A DNA stretch of 64,000 nt, taken from NCBI RefSeq assembly GCF_008271655.1, contig NZ_VKKX01000054.1, forward strand, positions 41,432-105,431, read 5' to 3'. Under the pieces are notes generated by a model. It did not search any database. It was not told the DNA's origin and saw only the letters and a program-made list of their open reading frames with translations. How positions within the stretch are numbered: position 1 is the stretch's first letter; each line of letters opens with the position of its first letter. This document shows positions 44,373 to 54,186 of this stretch, piece by piece. A program made the position numbers and the translations under genes. This stretch comes from Gemmobacter caeruleus (lineage in GTDB: Bacteria > Pseudomonadota > Alphaproteobacteria > Rhodobacterales > Rhodobacteraceae).

Positions 44373-45463
44373 GCCCGGCCCCGCTTCAATGCGGCGACAA
44401 GGGCGGGGCGGATGATGCCGCCCACGGCGGGGATCGACCGGCCTTGCCCCAGAATCGCGGTCAGCGCGTCATAGCGCCCGCCCGAGGCGACCGGCGGCGC
44501 CTCCGGCCCCTGGAAGGAAAAGACGAAGCCGTCGTAATATTCCAGCGTGGTGCGGCCGTGGCTGGCCTCGAAGGGCAGGGTCGCGGTGTCGATCCCGCGC
44601 GCGCGCAGTGCCGCCAGACGCGCGTCGAAACGGTCCACCGCCGGGGCGATGGCGGGCATCAGCGGCTGGATGCCGCGTAGATGCAGCAGTGCCGCATCGG
44701 CCGGCGCCGCCAGCCCGATCAGGTCATAGATCAGCGCGGCCTCTGGTGCGGCAATGGCCGGGGCCTCGGCATCTTCCAGCAGGGCGGCGGCACGTTCGGC
44801 CACATCTTCGGCCGAACGCAGGCCGATCTGCGGCCCGGCCTCGGCCATCAGGGCGGCCATGTCCGACCCGCGCAGCCGCTCCAGCAGGGCGCGGCGGCTG
44901 TCGGGCAGCGGCGCGCGCCCGGCGAACCGATCCAGCAACGCGCGGAACCGCCGGGGGCGCCAGACATGCCGGCGCAGCGCGGCCTTGCGGCGGGGCGTGG
45001 TGGCCAGCCCCTCGATCGCGGCCAGCAGGATACCGATATCGCCGGTCAGCGCCTTGAGGCCCAGCCCGTCAAGCAGACGCGCGAACAGGGCAAAGACCTC
45101 GGCATCCGCCGCCACGGCGTCGCGGTCAAACACCTCATAGCCGACTTGCAGATATTCATGCGCGCGCGGCCCCAGATGATCCTGCTTGCGGAACACCTCG
45201 CCGCGATAGCAATAACGCGCAGGTTCGGCGCCGCCGGCCATATGCGCCTGCACCACGGGCACGGTGAAATCAGGGCGCAGCACCATTTCGCCTTGCAGCG
45301 GGTCTTGCGTCACATAGGCGCGGGCGCGGATATCCTCGCCATAGAGATCAAGCAGCGTGCCCGCCGGTTGCAGGATGTCGGCCTCCACCGGCGCGGCGCC
45401 GGTGGCGCAAAGCGCGGCGAACAGCGCCTCGGCCTCGGCGCGGGTTTCGGGCGTAACGGTCAT
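44369..45463 (-). CDS. hisZ: ATP phosphoribosyltransferase regulatory subunit
   Basis: The 364-residue product is a catalytically inactive HisS paralogue that completes the short HisG enzyme and confers histidine feedback control. It shows class-II synthetase-like motifs ([27 protein letters not shown]) without the anticodon-binding domain. It overlaps hisS upstream and hisG downstream by ATGA, giving a translationally coupled hisS-hisZ-hisG operon. Confidence 0.94.
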   Translation of the reverse strand: MTVTPETRAEAEALFAALCATGAAPVEADILQPAGTLLDLYGEDIRARAYVTQDPLQGEMVLRPDFTVPVVQAHMAGGAEPARYCYRGEVFRKQDHLGPRAHEYLQVGYEVFDRDAVAADAEVFALFARLLDGLGLKALTGDIGILLAAIEGLATTPRRKAALRRHVWRPRRFRALLDRFAGRAPLPDSRRALLERLRGSDMAALMAEAGPQIGLRSAEDVAERAAALLEDAEAPAIAAPEAALIYDLIGLAAPADAALLHLRGIQPLMPAIAPAVDRFDARLAALRARGIDTATLPFEASHGRTTLEYYDGFVFSFQGPEAPPVASGGRYDALTAILGQGRSIPAVGGIIRPALVAALKRGRA

Positions 45464-46947
45464 TCGGCCAGCATCCGCCGCACCGCCGATACCAGATCGC
45501 CGCGCGCGACCTCCACCTGGGCGGGGCGGTCCTTCCATTCCTCGAGCGAGGCGCTTTGCGCGATCTTTGCGCCAAGGATCAGGTCTTTCAGCACCACGGT
45601 GCCCTTGGCCGCCTCATCGCCGCCCTGGATCACCGCCACCGGGCTTTCGCGTTTATCGGCATATTTCAACTGGTTGCCGAAATTCTTGGGGTTGCCCAGA
45701 TAGGCCTCGGCCCGGATGCCCGCGCGGCGCAATTCGCCGACCATGGCCATGTAATCAGCCATGCGGTCGCGATCCATCACGGTCACGATGACCGGGCCGG
45801 GCGCGGCGGCGCCCACGCGGCCCTTGGCGCGCAGGGCGGCCAGCAGACGGTCCACCCCGATGGAAACCCCGGTCGCCGGCACGGCTTGCCCGGTAAAGCG
45901 CTTGACCAGATCGTCATAGCGCCCGCCGCCCGAGACCGAGCCGAACTGCCGCTTGCGGCCCTTTTCGTCGAGGATCTCGAAGGTCAGTTCGGCCTCGAAG
46001 ACCGGGCCGGTGTAATAGCCGAGGCCCCGCACCACGCCGGGGTCGATCACGATGCGGTCGGGACCATAGCCCTGCGCGTCCAGCAGCTCGGCCATGGTTT
46101 CCAGCTCGCCCACGCCCTCAAGGCCGACGGCCGAGGCACCGACCAGATCGCGCAGGCGTGCGGCGGTGGCCGCGCCGGTGTCGCGCTTGGCGGCCATGAA
46201 GGCCATCACGACCTCGGCCTGTTCATCCGACAGGCCCGCGCCCTTGGTGAAATCGCCGCTTTCGTCCTTGCGGCCGGCGCCCAGCAGGGCGCGCACGCCG
46301 GCCTCGCCCAGGCGGTCGATCTTGTCGATGGCGCGCAGCACGATCCCGCGTTCGGACTCAAACCGGGTCGGGTCGGTCGGGTCCAGCACGCCCGCGACCT
46401 CCATCACGCCATTCAGAACCTTGCGGTTATTGACCCGCACGATGTAGTCGCCGCGCGGAATGCCCACCACCTCCAGCGCGTCCGACAGCATGGCGCAGAT
46501 CTCGGCATCCGCCGCGACCGTCGGGCTGCCCACCGTATCGGCATCGCATTGATAGAACTGCCGGAACCGCCCCGGCCCCGGCTTTTCATTGCGCCAGACC
46601 GGCCCCATGGCATAGCGGCGATAGGGCGAGGGCAGGTCATTGCGGAACTGCGCCGCAACGCGGGCCAGCGGCGCCGTCAGGTCGTAACGCAGGGCGAGCC
46701 ATTGGTCGTCCTCATCCTGCCAGCCAAAGACGCCCTCATTCGGGCGGTCCACATCGGGCAGGAACTTGCCAAGCGCCTCGACCGTCTCGACCGCGCTGGT
46801 TTCCAGCGGATCGAAACCATAGGCATGGTAAACCCCGGCGATCTGATCCAGCATCGCCTTGCGTTCGGTGACTTCGGCACCGAAATAATCGCGAAAGCCC
46901 TTGGGCGGTTCGGCCTTGGGGCGGCGGGCGGGTTTATCCTTGGACAT
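45460..46947 (-). CDS. hisS: Histidyl-tRNA synthetase
   Basis: This 495-residue class-II synthetase charges tRNA-His. Motif 2 is seen in [20 protein letters not shown], the histidine-specific G-L-G-Y-Y-T-G near residue 320, and [12 protein letters not shown]. The C-terminal anticodon domain is present. Its stop overlaps hisZ, linking tRNA charging and histidine synthesis. Start at 46947 follows a region divergent from slyX. Confidence 0.96.
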   Translation of the reverse strand: MSKDKPARRPKAEPPKGFRDYFGAEVTERKAMLDQIAGVYHAYGFDPLETSAVETVEALGKFLPDVDRPNEGVFGWQDEDDQWLALRYDLTAPLARVAAQFRNDLPSPYRRYAMGPVWRNEKPGPGRFRQFYQCDADTVGSPTVAADAEICAMLSDALEVVGIPRGDYIVRVNNRKVLNGVMEVAGVLDPTDPTRFESERGIVLRAIDKIDRLGEAGVRALLGAGRKDESGDFTKGAGLSDEQAEVVMAFMAAKRDTGAATAARLRDLVGASAVGLEGVGELETMAELLDAQGYGPDRIVIDPGVVRGLGYYTGPVFEAELTFEILDEKGRKRQFGSVSGGGRYDDLVKRFTGQAVPATGVSIGVDRLLAALRAKGRVGAAAPGPVIVTVMDRDRMADYMAMVGELRRAGIRAEAYLGNPKNFGNQLKYADKRESPVAVIQGGDEAAKGTVVLKDLILGAKIAQSASLEEWKDRPAQVEVARGDLVSAVRRMLAE

Positions 46948-47018
46948 CGGGGCGGCCTCGCTTGCAATCGGCCCTGCCTTAGCGGATGGGGCCTGGCAGA
47001 ACAAGTGGAGGCAGGCGG

Positions 47019-47228
47019 ATGGATGATCTTGTGGCACTGGAAGAACGGCTGGCGCATCTGACCCGCGCGGTCGAGGAGATGTCGGACGAGATGGCCCGCC
47101 AGGGTCGCGAGATCGACGTTCTGACCCGGCGGGTCGCGCTGTTGCTTCAGCGCGAGGCCGAGCGCGAGGCGATGGAGGGCGGGCTGGGGGCGATTCCCTT
47201 GGCCGATCAGAAACCGCCGCATTGGTAG
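47019..47228 (+). CDS. slyX: SlyX family coiled-coil protein
   Basis: This 69-residue protein is almost entirely one amphipathic helix ([15 protein letters not shown] then [11 protein letters not shown]) ending in the SlyX-type P-P-H-W tail. Function unknown. GGAGG lies 8 bases before the ATG at 47019. Confidence 0.9.
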   Translation: MDDLVALEERLAHLTRAVEEMSDEMARQGREIDVLTRRVALLLQREAEREAMEGGLGAIPLADQKPPHW

Positions 47229-47455
47229 GCAGTTCCGGCGGCCCTGCCTGCAGTCGCGGCAATAAAATTCCGGGCCGGAGGTCTGCCGCGCAAGGTTTCG
47301 CCGAGGGACCTTTGCTGCGCTGCAACAGGCGGGCAGATTCACGCTCAGGCCGTCACGGCACAGCGAGGTGATCTTGCAAAGCGCATCTGCTCACCGATAT
47401 AGCACCGCGGAAAGGGGTGCGCCGTCGCGCGCCCCGTAAGTATCGGATATTCGCC

Positions 47456-49099
47456 ATGTCCTACGGCCCTGCCGCCGTTTCCCGTCTCTCTCGCCGCGCG
47501 CTGATTCTTTCGGCAGTGTCGGCCTCTGCCGTGGTGTCGGCGGGCCTGCTGCCGCGCGGTGCGTTCGCGCAAGAGGCGACTGCGCCGGCCGGCGCGCAGG
47601 CGGCTTCCGCTGCGCCGCAGCAATTTTCCTTCGACATGCTGACCCTGTCGATGCAGGACAAGGCCAAGGGCGCCTATGTCGCCCCCGAAAAGATCAGCGG
47701 GTTCTTTGCCGGCCTGAAATATGACGATTACCGTCTGGTCAGCTACAACCCCGAGCGCGCGCGCTGGCGGGCCGACAAGGCCGCGACCGCCGAGGCGCCG
47801 GTCAGCCAGTTCCAGCTGCACGCCTTTCCGATGGGCTGGCTCTTTGCCGAGCCGGTGCAGATGTATGAGGTGAAGGACGGTCTTGCGACCGAGATGGCCT
47901 TCACCACCGACGATTTCCGGTTTCTGAACGAACTGGCCGCCAAGGTGCCGCCGGGCGAAAAGATGCCGGGCGTCGCGGGCTTTCGCCTGCATTACCCGCT
48001 GAACCGTCTGGATGTGATGGATGAGGTCGTGGCCTTCCTGGGCGCGTCCTATTTCCGCGCGCTCGGGCAGGGGTCGGGCTATGGCCTGTCGGCGCGTGGC
48101 CTTGCGATCAACACCGCGACCGATCAGGCCGAGGAATTCCCGCGCTTTTCGGCCTTCTGGGTGGAAAAGCCGGTGCCGGGCGCCCGCGATGTCGTGGTCT
48201 ATGCGGCGCTGGAATCGCCCAGCGTCACCGGCGCCTATCGCTTTGTCATCCGCCCCGGCGAGGAAACCGTGATGGATGTCACCGCGCGGCTGTTCTTCCG
48301 CGCCGATGTGAAGCAACTGGGCATCGCGCCGCTGACCTCGATGTATCTGTTCTCGGAACGCAATCGTCACGCCTTTGACGATTACCGCCCGCAGGTGCAT
48401 GACAGCGACGGGCTGCGCATCACCCGCACGGATGGGGATGTGCTGTGGCGCCCGCTGAACAACCCGCCGCGTCTGGCCGGGTCGCATTTCATGGAGCAAA
48501 GCCCGCGCGCCTTTGGCCTGCATCAGCGCGACCGCGAATTTGCGCACTATCAGGACTCCGAGGCCCATTACGAACGCCGCCCCTCGCTGGAGGTGGAGCC
48601 GGTGGGCGATTGGGGCAAGGGCGATGTGCGCCTGGTGGAGATCCCTTCGGATCTTGAGGTGAACGACAATATCGTCGCCTTCTGGGTGCCCGAAGGCGCG
48701 ATCAAGGCCGGCGATACCCGCGAATTCAGCTATCGCCTGCGGTGGGGCAGCCTGCCGGTCGAGGATCGTGACGATCTGGCGCATGTGCTGGAAACCCGGT
48801 CGGGTGTCGGCGGTGTCTCGGGCGTCGAAAGCGCCGAGAATGTGCGCAAGTTCGTGGTCGATTTCACCGGCGGCCCACTGGATCCGCTGCCCGCCGATGC
48901 GGCGGTGGAGCCCGAAATCGTGGTGCATGGCGGCGAGATCGCCGCGCAGAGCTTTTCGCGCGTCTGGGGTTCGGATATCTGGCGGCTGGTGCTGGATGTG
49001 AAGGCCGAATCCGGCGCCACCGTGGAAATGGTCGCCCATGTCGCGGGCTTTGGCCGCAAGCTTTCTGAAACCTGGCTCTATCAGTGGATCAATGCGTGA
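47456..49099 (+). CDS. opgG: Osmoregulated periplasmic glucan biosynthesis protein OpgG
   Basis: The 547-residue periplasmic protein adds or shapes beta-1,6 branches on membrane-derived glucans. The N-terminus has a Tat-type S-R-R-A-L-I-L-S followed by A-F-A-Q. The mature part begins F-S-F-D-M-L, and G-A-S-Y-F-R-A-L-G-Q-G-S-G-Y-G-L-S-A-R-G-L-A is the clearest OpgG/OpgD signature. It is first in the operon with a 63-codon ORF, opgH and opgC. The Tat signal would suit OpgD, but the operon position favours OpgG. Confidence 0.93.
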   Translation: MSYGPAAVSRLSRRALILSAVSASAVVSAGLLPRGAFAQEATAPAGAQAASAAPQQFSFDMLTLSMQDKAKGAYVAPEKISGFFAGLKYDDYRLVSYNPERARWRADKAATAEAPVSQFQLHAFPMGWLFAEPVQMYEVKDGLATEMAFTTDDFRFLNELAAKVPPGEKMPGVAGFRLHYPLNRLDVMDEVVAFLGASYFRALGQGSGYGLSARGLAINTATDQAEEFPRFSAFWVEKPVPGARDVVVYAALESPSVTGAYRFVIRPGEETVMDVTARLFFRADVKQLGIAPLTSMYLFSERNRHAFDDYRPQVHDSDGLRITRTDGDVLWRPLNNPPRLAGSHFMEQSPRAFGLHQRDREFAHYQDSEAHYERRPSLEVEPVGDWGKGDVRLVEIPSDLEVNDNIVAFWVPEGAIKAGDTREFSYRLRWGSLPVEDRDDLAHVLETRSGVGGVSGVESAENVRKFVVDFTGGPLDPLPADAAVEPEIVVHGGEIAAQSFSRVWGSDIWRLVLDVKAESGATVEMVAHVAGFGRKLSETWLYQWINA

Positions 49100-49290
49100 T
49101 GACGAAGATCGCTACCCTTTCCGCCGCCGAGATCGAGCAGCGGGTGCAGGAAATCGGCCAGCCGCTTGTGGCGCCGCTGGTCATGCCGAAACAGGTCCTG
49201 GAATCGGCTGAACCGCTGAGCCTGCGCCGCGCGGGCCGCGGCCTGCTGGCGCGTCTGCATCTGGCCCCGGCACGGCGTCAGGGGATGTAA
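49099..49290 (+). CDS. Small OpgI-position protein in the glucan operon
   Basis: This 63-residue basic protein starts on the opgG stop codon (TGATG) and ends 3 bases before opgH. It begins M-T-K-I-A-T-L-S-A-A-E-I-E-Q-R-V-Q-E and ends in an arginine-rich stretch (L-S-L-R-R-A-G-R-G-L-L-A-R-L-H). No transmembrane helix is seen. The exact overlap and spacing argue that it is translated. The Rhodobacter sphaeroides glucan operon is described as opgGIH plus opgC, so this may be opgI; I cannot confirm homology from memory. It could correspond to the N-terminal tail missing from this short OpgH. Confidence 0.65.
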   Translation: MTKIATLSAAEIEQRVQEIGQPLVAPLVMPKQVLESAEPLSLRRAGRGLLARLHLAPARRQGM

Positions 49291-49293
49291 TCC

Positions 49294-51102
49294 ATGCTTT
49301 CGCCCGTGGCGCGCGGGGGCACCGCGCGCGACAATGCCGCGCTTCCGCGCGCGGTGGCCATTGTCCTCAGCCTTGTGGCCGGGGCGGGCGCCTTCATGCT
49401 GTTTCTGCAATTCGGCTGGTCGGACGGGCTGGATTTCATCGACATCGCGCGGGCGGTGCTGATCCTGATTTCAACCTGGTGGCTGGCCTGGGGCGCGGTG
49501 CAGGGGCTGATGGGGCTGACGACCGAGGCGCGGCCGCCGGCGGTGACGCTGGCCGGGCCGCTGACCGAACGCTGTGTGGTGCTGGTGCCGGTCTATAACG
49601 AAGACCCGATCACCACCTTTTCCCGCGTCGCCGCGATGGATGAAAGCCTTCAGGCCACCGGCCATGGCGATCTGTTCCATTTCGCCATCCTGTCGGACAG
49701 CCGCAACGAGACCATCGCCGCGCGCGAACGCCTGTGGTTCCTGCGGCTGCTGGAGGATCGCAAGGCCGAGGGGCGCATCTTCTATCGTCGCCGCAGCGAC
49801 AACCGGGGCAAGAAGGCCGGCAATGTCGAGGATTTCATCATGAAATCCGGCGGGGCCTATGATCTTGCGCTGATCCTGGATGCAGACAGCCTGATGGAGG
49901 GCGCGACCATCGTCGAGATGGCCCGCCGTATGCAGGCCGAGCCCGATATCGGCCTGTTGCAGACCCTGCCGGTGGTGACCCGGGCGCAGACACGCTTTGG
50001 CCGCGCGATGCAGTTTTCGGCCGCCTTCCATTCGCCGATCTTTGCGCGTGGGCTGGCGATGATGCAGGGGCGCACCGGGCCGTTCTGGGGCCATAACGCC
50101 ATGGTGCGGGTGCGCGCCTTTGCCGAAAGCTGCGGCCTGCCCGAACTGCGCGGCAAGCCACCGTTCGGCGGCCATATCATGAGCCACGACTATGTCGAGG
50201 CCGCGCTGCTGGCGCGGGCGGGCTGGCGGGTGCGGCTGGACGACGATCTGGGCGGCAGTTTCGAGGAAGGGCCGGAAAACCTGGTCGATCATGCCAAGCG
50301 CGACCGCCGCTGGTGCCAGGGCAACCTTCAGCACGCGCGGCTTCTGGCCGCGCCGGGCCTGCGCGGCTGGAGCCGCTTCGTGTTCTTTCAGGGCATCATG
50401 GCCTATATCTCGCCGCTGTTCTGGATCGGCTTCATGCTGGCTTCGGTGGCGGCGCCGTTCTTTGCCCCGCCGCCCGATTACTTTCCCGAACCCTACTGGC
50501 CCTTTCCGATCTTCCCGCAGGCCGAAACCTCCAAGGCGATCGGGCTGGCGATCGGGGTGTTCGGCCTGCTGATCCTGCCGAAATTCGCCGTCGCCCTGAA
50601 TGCGGCAATGAGCGGGCGCGCGCGGAGTTTCGGCGGGGCGTTCCGCGCCTTTGCCTCGATGTTGGCGGAGCTGCTGTTCTCGTCGATCTCGGCGCCGGTG
50701 CTGCTGGCCTACCAGACGCGCAGCGTGTTTCAGGTGCTGCTGGGCCGCGATGGCGGCTGGCCCACTAACAATCGCGGCGATGCGCGGCTGAGCCTAGGCG
50801 AGGCCTGGGCGGCAAGCCATTGGGTCGTGACGACGGGCCTGCTGAGCCTTGCGGCCACCTGGTATCTGGCGCCGGGGCTGGTGGTCTGGATGCTGCCGGT
50901 GCTGGTGCCGATGCTGCTGGCGCCGGTCATCATCAGCTGGTCGTCGCGGCCGATGACGGGCGGGCTGTTCCTGACGCCGACCGATCTGGACGAACCCGCC
51001 GTGATGCGCCGTCAACATGCGCTGCTCGCGGGGTGGGAGGGCGAAATGATTGCGATGAAGGATGTCTCCTTCGTGACGGAGGCGTCCCATGTCGGCAACT
51101 GA
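49294..51102 (+). CDS. opgH: Glucan glucosyltransferase OpgH
   Basis: The 602-residue inner-membrane GT2 enzyme polymerises UDP-glucose into the beta-1,2 backbone of periplasmic glucans. Two helices precede the catalytic domain (V-P-V-Y-N-E-D-P, L-I-L-D-A-D-S-L, M-S-H-D-Y-V-E and the acceptor-site R-R-W-C-Q-G-N), followed by further membrane helices. It is much shorter than E. coli OpgH (about 850 residues), lacking most of the long N-terminal cytoplasmic part. It overlaps opgC by 14 bases. Confidence 0.94.
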   Translation: MLSPVARGGTARDNAALPRAVAIVLSLVAGAGAFMLFLQFGWSDGLDFIDIARAVLILISTWWLAWGAVQGLMGLTTEARPPAVTLAGPLTERCVVLVPVYNEDPITTFSRVAAMDESLQATGHGDLFHFAILSDSRNETIAARERLWFLRLLEDRKAEGRIFYRRRSDNRGKKAGNVEDFIMKSGGAYDLALILDADSLMEGATIVEMARRMQAEPDIGLLQTLPVVTRAQTRFGRAMQFSAAFHSPIFARGLAMMQGRTGPFWGHNAMVRVRAFAESCGLPELRGKPPFGGHIMSHDYVEAALLARAGWRVRLDDDLGGSFEEGPENLVDHAKRDRRWCQGNLQHARLLAAPGLRGWSRFVFFQGIMAYISPLFWIGFMLASVAAPFFAPPPDYFPEPYWPFPIFPQAETSKAIGLAIGVFGLLILPKFAVALNAAMSGRARSFGGAFRAFASMLAELLFSSISAPVLLAYQTRSVFQVLLGRDGGWPTNNRGDARLSLGEAWAASHWVVTTGLLSLAATWYLAPGLVVWMLPVLVPMLLAPVIISWSSRPMTGGLFLTPTDLDEPAVMRRQHALLAGWEGEMIAMKDVSFVTEASHVGN

Positions 51103-52249
51103 ACCGGCCCGCAAGCAGCGGGATCTGCGGCTTGACGTATTTCGCGGGCTGGCCTTGGTGATGATCTTCATCAACCACACGCCCGGCACGATCTACGAGA
51201 ATTTCACCACCCGGAACTTCGGCTTTTCCGACGCGGCCGAGGGGTTCGTGCTGATGTCTGGAATCGCGGCGGGGCTGGCCTATGGCAAGTTCTTTGCGAC
51301 GCCCGCCCGCCCCTGGACCGGGGTCGCAAAGATCTGGCGCCGGGTCTGGACGCTGTATCAGGTGCATATCGTCACCACGATCATCGCCCTGGGCATCGCG
51401 GCGGCGACGGCCTATTTCCTGGGCGAATTCACCGCGATGCAAAAGAACGCGATCCGGTTTCAATGGCAGATGCCGCTGCAATTCCTGATCGGGATTCCGC
51501 TGCTGACCCATCAGATCGGCTATGCCAACATCCTGCCGCTCTATGCCGTGCTGCTGTTTGTCGCGCCGCTGACGCTGGCGGCGGGGCATCGCTGGCCGCG
51601 CCTGACGCTGGGCCTTTCCATCGGGCTGTGGCTGGCGGCGGCGATGATCTATTTCAACATGCCGAACTTTCCCATGAAGGGCGGCTGGTTCTTCAATCCG
51701 TTCAGCTGGAACCTGATCTTTACCATCGGGCTGCTGACCGGGCTGGCCTATCGGCAGGGGCGGCGTTTCGTGCCGGTGCGCTGGTGGCTGCTGGTGCCGG
51801 CAATCGGCTGGCTGCTATTCGCGCTGGCCTGCCAACTGTTCAAGCCGGTCTCGGATGCCTTTGGCCATTCGCTCTATCTGCTGGGCGAGGCGATGCCGGT
51901 GCATTGGATATTCACCGCCTTCGACAAGACCTTTCTGGGCCTTCCCCGGCTGAGCCATGCCCTTGCCCTGGCCTATGTGCTGAGCGCCTTTCCCGCGATC
52001 CGCCGGGCCTGCGGGCATCGGCTGGCGCGGCCCTTTGCCCTGCTGGGGCGCAACGGGCTGGCGGTGTTCGGGCTGGGGGTGGTGTTGTGCTATTCGGCCA
52101 ACGGCATCAAGCTGGCCGCCGCGCCGAGCCTGTGGCTCGATACGCTGCTGATCGGCGGCGGCATCGTGCTGATGTTCCTGCTGGCCTGGTCGAAAGAGGC
52201 CTGGGGTCGCGCCGAAACCCGCGAAAGCCGGCCTGAACCTTTGGTATAA
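51089..52249 (+). CDS. opgC: OpgC: glucan succinyltransferase
   Basis: This 386-residue polytopic membrane protein has about ten hydrophobic segments. The R-L-D-V-F-R-G-L-A-L-V-M-I-F-I-N-H start and F-G-F-S-D-A-A-E-G-F-V-L-M-S-G motif are those of the OpgC family, which adds succinyl groups to periplasmic glucans and is named in the R. sphaeroides glucan operon. The start lies within the end of opgH, confirming coupling. Substituent identity is inferred from family. Confidence 0.92.
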   Translation: MSATEPARKQRDLRLDVFRGLALVMIFINHTPGTIYENFTTRNFGFSDAAEGFVLMSGIAAGLAYGKFFATPARPWTGVAKIWRRVWTLYQVHIVTTIIALGIAAATAYFLGEFTAMQKNAIRFQWQMPLQFLIGIPLLTHQIGYANILPLYAVLLFVAPLTLAAGHRWPRLTLGLSIGLWLAAAMIYFNMPNFPMKGGWFFNPFSWNLIFTIGLLTGLAYRQGRRFVPVRWWLLVPAIGWLLFALACQLFKPVSDAFGHSLYLLGEAMPVHWIFTAFDKTFLGLPRLSHALALAYVLSAFPAIRRACGHRLARPFALLGRNGLAVFGLGVVLCYSANGIKLAAAPSLWLDTLLIGGGIVLMFLLAWSKEAWGRAETRESRPEPLV

Positions 52250-52280
52250 CGCGGGCTGCGACGGCGAATATCACCTTCGG

Positions 52281-52340
52281 TTTACATCTTTTCCCTTGAC
52301 CGGATGATAAACTTCACGCATGCGGTGAATGAACGTTCAC
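52281..52340 (+). promoter_or_regulatory. Promoter and TetR-type operator array of the efflux operon
   Basis: TTTACA (52281-52286) and GATAAA (52306-52311) are plausible but widely spaced (19 bases) promoter boxes. Directly downstream lie three half-sites, TTCAC (52313-52317), GTGAA (52325-52329) and TTCAC (52336-52340), in alternating orientation, plus the perfect palindrome TGAACGTTCA (52330-52339). This is the expected place and shape for autorepression by the TetR protein that starts at 52360. Confidence 0.55.
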
Positions 52341-52359
52341 TCCCTCGGAGCCGCGCGCC

Positions 52360-52992
52360 ATGCAGGTGCAACTTGTCCCGTCGCCGCAGATGCCCGTCGC
52401 TGCCGACCCGAAAGAGCAGCGCGAGGCCGAGATTCTGCACAGTATCCGGACGACCTTTGCCGAAAAAGGGTTCGATGGCGCCTCCATGCAGGATCTGGCG
52501 CGCGCGGCGGGGATGAGCGTCGGCAATTTCTACCGCTATTTCCCGTCAAAGGCCGCCATGGTCGAGGCGATCATCCGCCGCGATCTGGCCGAGGTGGAGG
52601 CGAAATTCTCGCTCGTGCTGAATGCGCCCGATCCGGCGCTGGCGCTGCGGGCGGGCCTGCACGAACGCATCGCCGAGGAATGCGGTGGGTGCGTGGATGG
52701 CCCGCTCTGGGCCGAGATCAATGCCGCCGCCGCCCGCAAGCCTGAAATCGCGGACGTCGTGCGCGGGATGGAGCGCGAGATCTGCCGCTATCTGACGCAG
52801 GCTTTTGCCCGGATCACCGGGCTGCCGCAGGCCGAGGCGATGCAGCGCTTTGGCGCCCATGGCACGGTCGCGGTCATGCTGGTCAAGGCGGTCGCGATGC
52901 AGGGCGGTTGCAGCAAGGATCTGCAAGCATTGGTTCAAAGAATTATCGACGTCATTCTGGATGAAGTGGCGGCGGCAAGGTCGGAAGGGTGA
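52360..52992 (+). CDS. TetR/AcrR family repressor
   Basis: This 210-residue regulator has an N-terminal helix-turn-helix (about residues 25-70: F-A-E-K-G-F-D-G-A-S-M-Q-D-L-A-R-A-A-G-M-S then V-G-N-F-Y-R-Y-F) and a ligand-binding helical C-terminal domain. It is first in an operon with the membrane-fusion protein and RND pump and very likely represses it, releasing on binding a pump substrate. GGAG lies 9 bases before the ATG. An internal ATG at 52390 would trim ten residues. Confidence 0.92.
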   Translation: MQVQLVPSPQMPVAADPKEQREAEILHSIRTTFAEKGFDGASMQDLARAAGMSVGNFYRYFPSKAAMVEAIIRRDLAEVEAKFSLVLNAPDPALALRAGLHERIAEECGGCVDGPLWAEINAAAARKPEIADVVRGMEREICRYLTQAFARITGLPQAEAMQRFGAHGTVAVMLVKAVAMQGGCSKDLQALVQRIIDVILDEVAAARSEG

Positions 52993-52997
52993 TGGAA

Positions 52998-54176
52998 ATG
53001 CGGTTGATCAATTTGGCTCTTGTGGCGGCGTTGTCGGTCGGTGCGGCTCCCGCGGCACTGGCGCAGGAAGCGACGCCTGAACAGGCCGCGCCGCAAACGC
53101 CCGCGCTGCCGGCCATTTCGGTTTCGGTCGTGGCAAGGCGCGATCTGAGGGATCGGGTGATTGCCGGCGGTCTGGTGGGCGCGGTGGAAGAGGTGCTGGT
53201 GCAGCCCCTCGTCGAGGGCCAGCCGATCGAGACGCTGGAGGCCGAGGTCGGCGATTTCGTCGAGGCCGGGCAGGTTCTGGCCACGCTTTCGACCTCGACC
53301 CTGGAATTGCAGCGCAGCCAGTTGAAGGCCGCGCTGGCGGCGGCGCGGGCTTCGGTCGCGCAGGCCGAGGCGGGCGTGCTGGAGGCCAAGGCCTCGTCCG
53401 ATGAGGCCGCGCGGGTGGCCGAGCGCACCAAGGCGCTGAACAAGTCGGGCAATGCAAGCCAGGCCGCGCTGGATCAGGCGGTCGCGACGGCGACGGCGGG
53501 GGCCGCACGGGCCACGGCCGCGCGGCAGACGCTGGAATCGGCGCAGGCACAGGTCGAAAGCGCCGAGGCGCAGCTGGCCAATATCGAGCTGAACCTGACC
53601 CGCACCAAGGTGGTGGCGCCGGTCTCGGGCGAGGTTCTGTCGCGCAATGCGCAGGTCGGCGGGGTGGCCAGTGCCGCCGGTGCGCCGATGTTCATTCTGA
53701 TGAAGGACGGCGCGCTGGAGGTGAAGGCCGAGGTGGCCGAGGCCGATCTGGTCAAGCTGCAACCCGAAATGCCGGTCGCGATCCGCACCGCCGCCAACCC
53801 CGAACCGCTGCGCGGCAATGTGCGGCTGGTGGAGCCGGGGGTCAATTCGGCCTCGCGTCTGGGCATCGCCCGCATTGCCATCGAAAACGCCCGCACCGTG
53901 CGGTCGGGCATGTATGCCGATGCCGAGATCCTGGTGGCCGAACGCAATGTGCTGGCCGTGCCGGTTTCGGCTGTCGGTTCGACGGCGACGGGCGCCATCG
54001 TGCGCAAGGTGACGGAGGGCAAGGTGACCGAAGTCGCCGTGCAGACCGGCATCCGCGAAGGTGAATGGGTGGAGATCATCGACGGTCTGGCCGAGGGCGA
54101 TCAGGTCGTGACCAAGGCCGGGGCCTTTGTGCGGGACGGGGATCTGGTGAACCCCGTTCTGGACGCGACGCAATAA
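52998..54176 (+). CDS. RND efflux periplasmic adaptor (membrane-fusion) protein
   Basis: This ~392-residue AcrA-type adaptor links the inner-membrane pump to an outer-membrane channel. A Sec signal ends A-A-L-A-Q; no lipobox is seen. The lipoyl halves (V-E-V/G-D-F-V-E-A-G-Q-V-L-A and V-V-A-P-V-S-G-E-V-L) flank an alanine-rich coiled-coil hairpin (about 100-195). ATG 52998 has GGAAGGG at the right distance; ATG 52992 overlapping the tetR stop is the alternative. No outer-membrane factor gene follows. Confidence 0.92.
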   Translation: MRLINLALVAALSVGAAPAALAQEATPEQAAPQTPALPAISVSVVARRDLRDRVIAGGLVGAVEEVLVQPLVEGQPIETLEAEVGDFVEAGQVLATLSTSTLELQRSQLKAALAAARASVAQAEAGVLEAKASSDEAARVAERTKALNKSGNASQAALDQAVATATAGAARATAARQTLESAQAQVESAEAQLANIELNLTRTKVVAPVSGEVLSRNAQVGGVASAAGAPMFILMKDGALEVKAEVAEADLVKLQPEMPVAIRTAANPEPLRGNVRLVEPGVNSASRLGIARIAIENARTVRSGMYADAEILVAERNVLAVPVSAVGSTATGAIVRKVTEGKVTEVAVQTGIREGEWVEIIDGLAEGDQVVTKAGAFVRDGDLVNPVLDATQ

Positions 54177-54186
54177 GGGGGCGGCA

